Assembly: GCA_963842335.1 (NCBI GenBank) | Contig: CAWJGF010000015.1 | Span: forward strand, 124,001-188,000 | DNA length: 64,000 nt | From: PALSA-600 sp963842335 | Lineage (GTDB): Bacteria > Actinomycetota > Thermoleophilia > Gaiellales > Gaiellaceae | Direction of reading: 5' to 3' | Part shown: piece by piece, positions 61,473-64,000 of the stretch | Layout: every line of letters starts with the position of its first letter | Position numbering within the stretch: the first letter of the stretch is position 1 | Notes under the pieces: model-generated | Told to the model about the DNA's origin: nothing | What the model saw: only the letters and a program-made list of their open reading frames with translations | Database searches by the model: none | Position numbers and translations under genes: made by a program

Positions 61473-62677
61473 ATGACAGCCACCGCCTGGGCACCGCCAA
61501 CCGAGCGGCTCGAGCAGGTTCGCGCGTTCATGAGCGACCGCGTGCTCCCGAACGAGGCCGCGATCGAGAGACAGGACGCAGAAGGCGAAGGAGCTCCTGC
61601 GTCGACTCCGCGACGAGGTGCGCGAGCTCGGCCTCTGGGCGCCGCACGTGCCACCCGAAGCTGGCGGCACCGGCACCGGCTTCCTCGACTACGCGTACCT
61701 GAACGAGCACATCGGCCGCTCGAGCTTCGGCCAGCTCGTCTTCGGCTGCCAGGCGCCCGACGCCGGCAACGCCGAGATCCTTCACAACTTCGGGACGAGC
61801 GAGCAGAAGGAGCGCTGGCTCCGTCCGCTCGTCGCGGGCGACATCCGTTCGTTCTTCTCGATGACCGAGCCGGATGTTCCCGGTTCGGACCCGACCACAC
61901 TGCGCACGCGCGCGGTCCGTGACGGCGACGACTGGGTGATCGACGGCCACAAGTGGTTCTCGTCGGGAGCGCAAGGCGCGGCCTTCGGAATCGTCATGGC
62001 GGTCAGCGACCCGGACGCGGCACCGCACGCGCGCGCGACACAGATCATCGTCCCCGCCGACACCCCAGGCGTCGACATCGTCAAGCCGATCACCGTCATG
62101 GGTCACGAGGGCAAGGGCTGGTCGACACATTGCGAGGTGCGCTACACGAACGTGCGCGTGCCGATCAGCAACACGCTCGGCGAGCCGGGTGCCGGCTTCC
62201 TGATCGCGCAGAAGCGCCTCGGCCCCGGCCGCATCCATCACGTCATGCGCTGGCTCGGTCAGATGCAGCGCGCGTTCGAGCTGATGTGCGAGTACGCGCT
62301 GCAGCGCGCAGACGTCGACAGGGCCGCTGTCCGACAAGCAGACGGTGCAGAACTGGATCGCCGACAGCTACGCGGAGATCCAGGCGTGCCGGTTCATGAC
62401 GCTCGACGCTGCGCACAAGATCGACGGCGGCGACGAGGCGCGGGTCGAGGTCTCGGCGATCAAGTTCTTCGCGGCGGGCGTCCTGAACGACGTGATCGAC
62501 CGGGCGGTACAGGTACACGGCGCCCGCGGCCTCACCGACGAGACTCCGCTCGCCAACATGCTCATGCAGGCTCGCGGTGGACGAATCTACGACGGGCCGG
62601 ACGAGGTCCACCGACAGGTCGTCGCGAAGCGCATCCTGAAAGCGTTTCGGGACGGCGAGGGGTGGCAGTTCAGTTAG
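61473..62677 (+). pseudogene. Acyl-CoA dehydrogenase gene interrupted by two frameshifts
   Basis: Three frames make one ACAD. Part one starts at ATG 61473 (MTATAWAPPTERLEQVRAFM). Near 61581-61587 the frame shifts to ELLRRLRDEVRELGLWAPHV and carries the FAD-binding SFFSMTEPDVPGSDPTTL, and near 62305-62325 it shifts to SDKQTVQNWIADSYAEIQAC and QVHGARGLTDETPL with DGPDEVHRQVVAKRI. Both shifts are +1. The catalytic and substrate segments are well preserved, which favours sequencing indels over decay. With the nearby APH-type kinase it resembles ACAD10/11 or LvaC systems. Confidence 0.82.
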
Positions 62678-62681
62678 TGAG

Positions 62682-63220
62682 TTGAACAGTCTCCGGGGTC
62701 AACTGCTGGTTTCCGCGCCGTCACTGCACGATCCGAACTTTCGGAAGACGGTCGTCCTCGTCGCGCATCACGACGAGGACGGCGCGATGGGCCTCGTCCT
62801 CAGCCGTCCCTCCGACGTCCCTGCCTCCGCTGCGATGCCGTCACTCACCGGCCTGCCCGGCGCCGGCGATCCGGTGTTCGTCGGCGGCCCGGTCCAACCC
62901 GAGGCATTCATGGTGCTCGCCGAGTTCGACGACGTCGACGCGGCCGCCGCGCCGATCTTCGACCGGGTCGGGTTCATGCCGGCCGACGCCGAACCGGACG
63001 AGCTCGCGATCAGCCGATGCGCCTCTTTGCCGGCTACGCAGGCTGGGGTGCGGGCCAACTCGAGGCCGAGTTGGACGAGCCTGCCTGGATCGTCGTCACC
63101 GCCGAGCCCGACGACGCCTTCGTCGACGATCCCGACGAGCTCTGGCGCACCGTCCTGCATCGCAAGGGCGGCCCGTTCGAGCTGATGGTCGACATGCCGT
63201 TCGACCCCGGCTTGAACTAG
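62682..63220 (+). pseudogene. YqgE/AlgH-family protein gene with one frameshift
   Basis: TTG 62682 (MNSLRGQLLVSAPSLHDPNF) gives the N-terminal half with MGLVLSRPS, typical of YqgE/AlgH (DUF179). At about 63013-63017 the frame shifts and continues as RLFAGYAGWGAGQLEAELDE with PAWIVVTAEPDDAFVDDPDE, ending at 63220. One lost base joins the halves into about 180 residues, the normal length. Biochemical function of the family is unknown. Confidence 0.82.
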
Positions 63221-63902
63221 AGCGCGATCGGCGGCAGTCCGACCGTCGCGCCCGCGCTTCTCGGGCCCGGGACGTTCGGGAACCGGAACGGCGCGGGCTC
63301 GCGGCCCGGCTGGACGAACCAGCACTCCCCCGTCCCGGCGCTCGTGGCGGCGAGCCACATCGCCTCGGCAACATCGTCCGGGGCGCAGCAGCGGAAAGCC
63401 CGCCGCGGCGAAGGTCGCGCGCTGATCGTGCTGGTCGAGCATCGGCGTGTCGGCGATTCCCGGGCACACGGCGTTGATCTTGATCGGCTCGATCTGCGGC
63501 GCGATGCTGCGTACGAAGCCGACGACAGCGTGCTTCGTCAGCGAGTAGATCGAATCGAGCGGCATGCCGACGAGACCGGCGAGCGAGGCCGTGGCGATGA
63601 TCGTGCCGCCGTTCATCACGCGCGCGAGCCGGCGCACGCCGAAGACGACTCCGTCGACGTTCACGCTCGACGGCTCGCCGGTACTGCTCGTCGGTCAGCT
63701 TCGTGAGGTCGGTCTCGGCGGTGAGAACGCCGGCGTTCAGGCAGGCAAGGTCGACCGACTCGACGCGCTCCCACGCTGCCGGGTCGGTGACGTCGAAGCC
63801 GGTGACGAGATCGAGGGACTCGACCTCGTAGCCCTCGCGCTCCAGTTTCGCGCGCATCGCCCGGCCGAGCCCGCCCTCACCGCCGGTGACGAGCGCTCTC
63901 AC
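63218..63902 (-). pseudogene. Short-chain dehydrogenase gene interrupted by two frameshifts
   Basis: GTG 63902 reads MRALVTGGEGGLGRAMRAKL, the SDR cofactor motif. Near 63668 one extra base shifts from LTDEQYRRAV to SVNVDGVVFGVRRLARVMNG, then the active site SIYSLTKHAVVG (Tyr and Lys intact). Near 63384-63386 a second extra base leads to APDDVAEAMWLAATSAGTGE and the C-terminus ending at 63218. About 227 residues once joined. Both shifts are insertions. Its start overlaps the next gene stop as GTGA. Substrate unknown. Confidence 0.8.
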
Positions 63903-64000
63903 GGCTCGAGGACCACCTTCCCGACGTGCTTCCGCGACTCGATCAGCGCGTGCGCCGCCGACGCGGCGGCGAGTGGGAAGGTCGCGCCGACGGCCGGGTC
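63899..64000 (-). CDS. C-terminal end of an MDR quinone oxidoreductase
   Basis: The last 33 codons of a gene that runs off the right edge. The C-terminus GATFPLAAASAAHALIESRK HVGKVVLEP ends with TGA at 63899, typical for zinc-free MDR quinone oxidoreductases (substrate segment and KVVL ending). It is upstream of the SDR gene, with a GTGA overlap, so the two form an operon. Confidence 0.75.
   Translation of the reverse strand, partial: DPAVGATFPLAAASAAHALIESRKHVGKVVLEP

Overview
The window is GC-rich, densely packed DNA from an actinobacterium-like organism, most likely a deep-branching class such as Thermoleophilia (Gaiellales or Solirubrobacterales). This placement is an inference. It rests on a fused PafBC-type WYL regulator, an F420-type LLM oxidoreductase, the pdxT-yebC-ruvC-ruvA-ruvB order, short gaps, many 4-base stop/start overlaps (ATGA, GTGA, TTGA, CTGA), and many start codons lying 6-8 nt after a TANNNT box, as in leaderless mRNAs. 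No rRNA, tRNA, CRISPR array, prophage or plasmid gene was recognised. The only mobile-type gene is one REP-associated tyrosine transposase.

Layout. 1-8.4 kb: end of a response regulator, a secreted protein, a CPA antiporter, a PAP2 / MBL hydrolase / thiolase / 3-hydroxyacyl-CoA dehydrogenase operon, an aldehyde dehydrogenase and two zinc-ribbon proteins, one with a SPOR domain. 8.6-15.5 kb: a small Cys/His protein, fused PafBC, a histidine kinase with QueG, a quinone-oxidoreductase-like MDR and a WxL-like secreted protein, then about 800 bp without a gene. 16.3-24.2 kb: a sugar ABC operon (binding protein, two permeases, ATPase, debranching enzyme) divergent from a LacI regulator, with visible promoter and operator sites. 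24.6-28.7 kb: the most unusual locus, an operon coupling class II FBPase to a 2-phosphoglycerate kinase and a cyclic 2,3-diphosphoglycerate synthetase, with a metallophosphoesterase at its head. 28.8-31.4 kb: nuclease-like protein, hpt, Nramp transporter, small hydrophobic protein. 31.5-35.8 kb: M23 endopeptidase and a System I cytochrome c maturation cluster whose CcmE has Cys in place of the heme-binding His. 35.9-39.4 kb: phosphohexomutase, transposase, thioesterase. 39.5-47.9 kb: methyltransferase, Rel, RecJ, L,D-transpeptidase, unknown membrane proteins and a frameshifted GAF protein. 48.0-52.4 kb: ruvB-ruvA-ruvC, yebC, pdxT and an MBL hydrolase. 52.4-58.5 kb: branched-chain-type ABC transporter without LivG, a thiolase and an EamA transporter. 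58.7-64 kb: an acyl-CoA/aminoglycoside-phosphotransferase-like catabolic group.

Several genes are interrupted by single-base shifts: the TIM barrel gene at 36 kb, the GAF gene at 47 kb, and the acyl-CoA dehydrogenase, YqgE and SDR genes after 61.4 kb. The reading frames are otherwise well preserved, so indel errors in the assembly are the simplest explanation. True decay cannot be excluded.

Together the genes describe a heterotroph with lipid/acyl-CoA degradation (two thiolases, 3-hydroxyacyl-CoA dehydrogenase, ACAD), regulated oligosaccharide uptake, c-type cytochrome respiration and standard DNA repair (RuvABC, RecJ, PafBC). Neither ABC binding protein has a lipobox cysteine, which bears on the cell envelope type.
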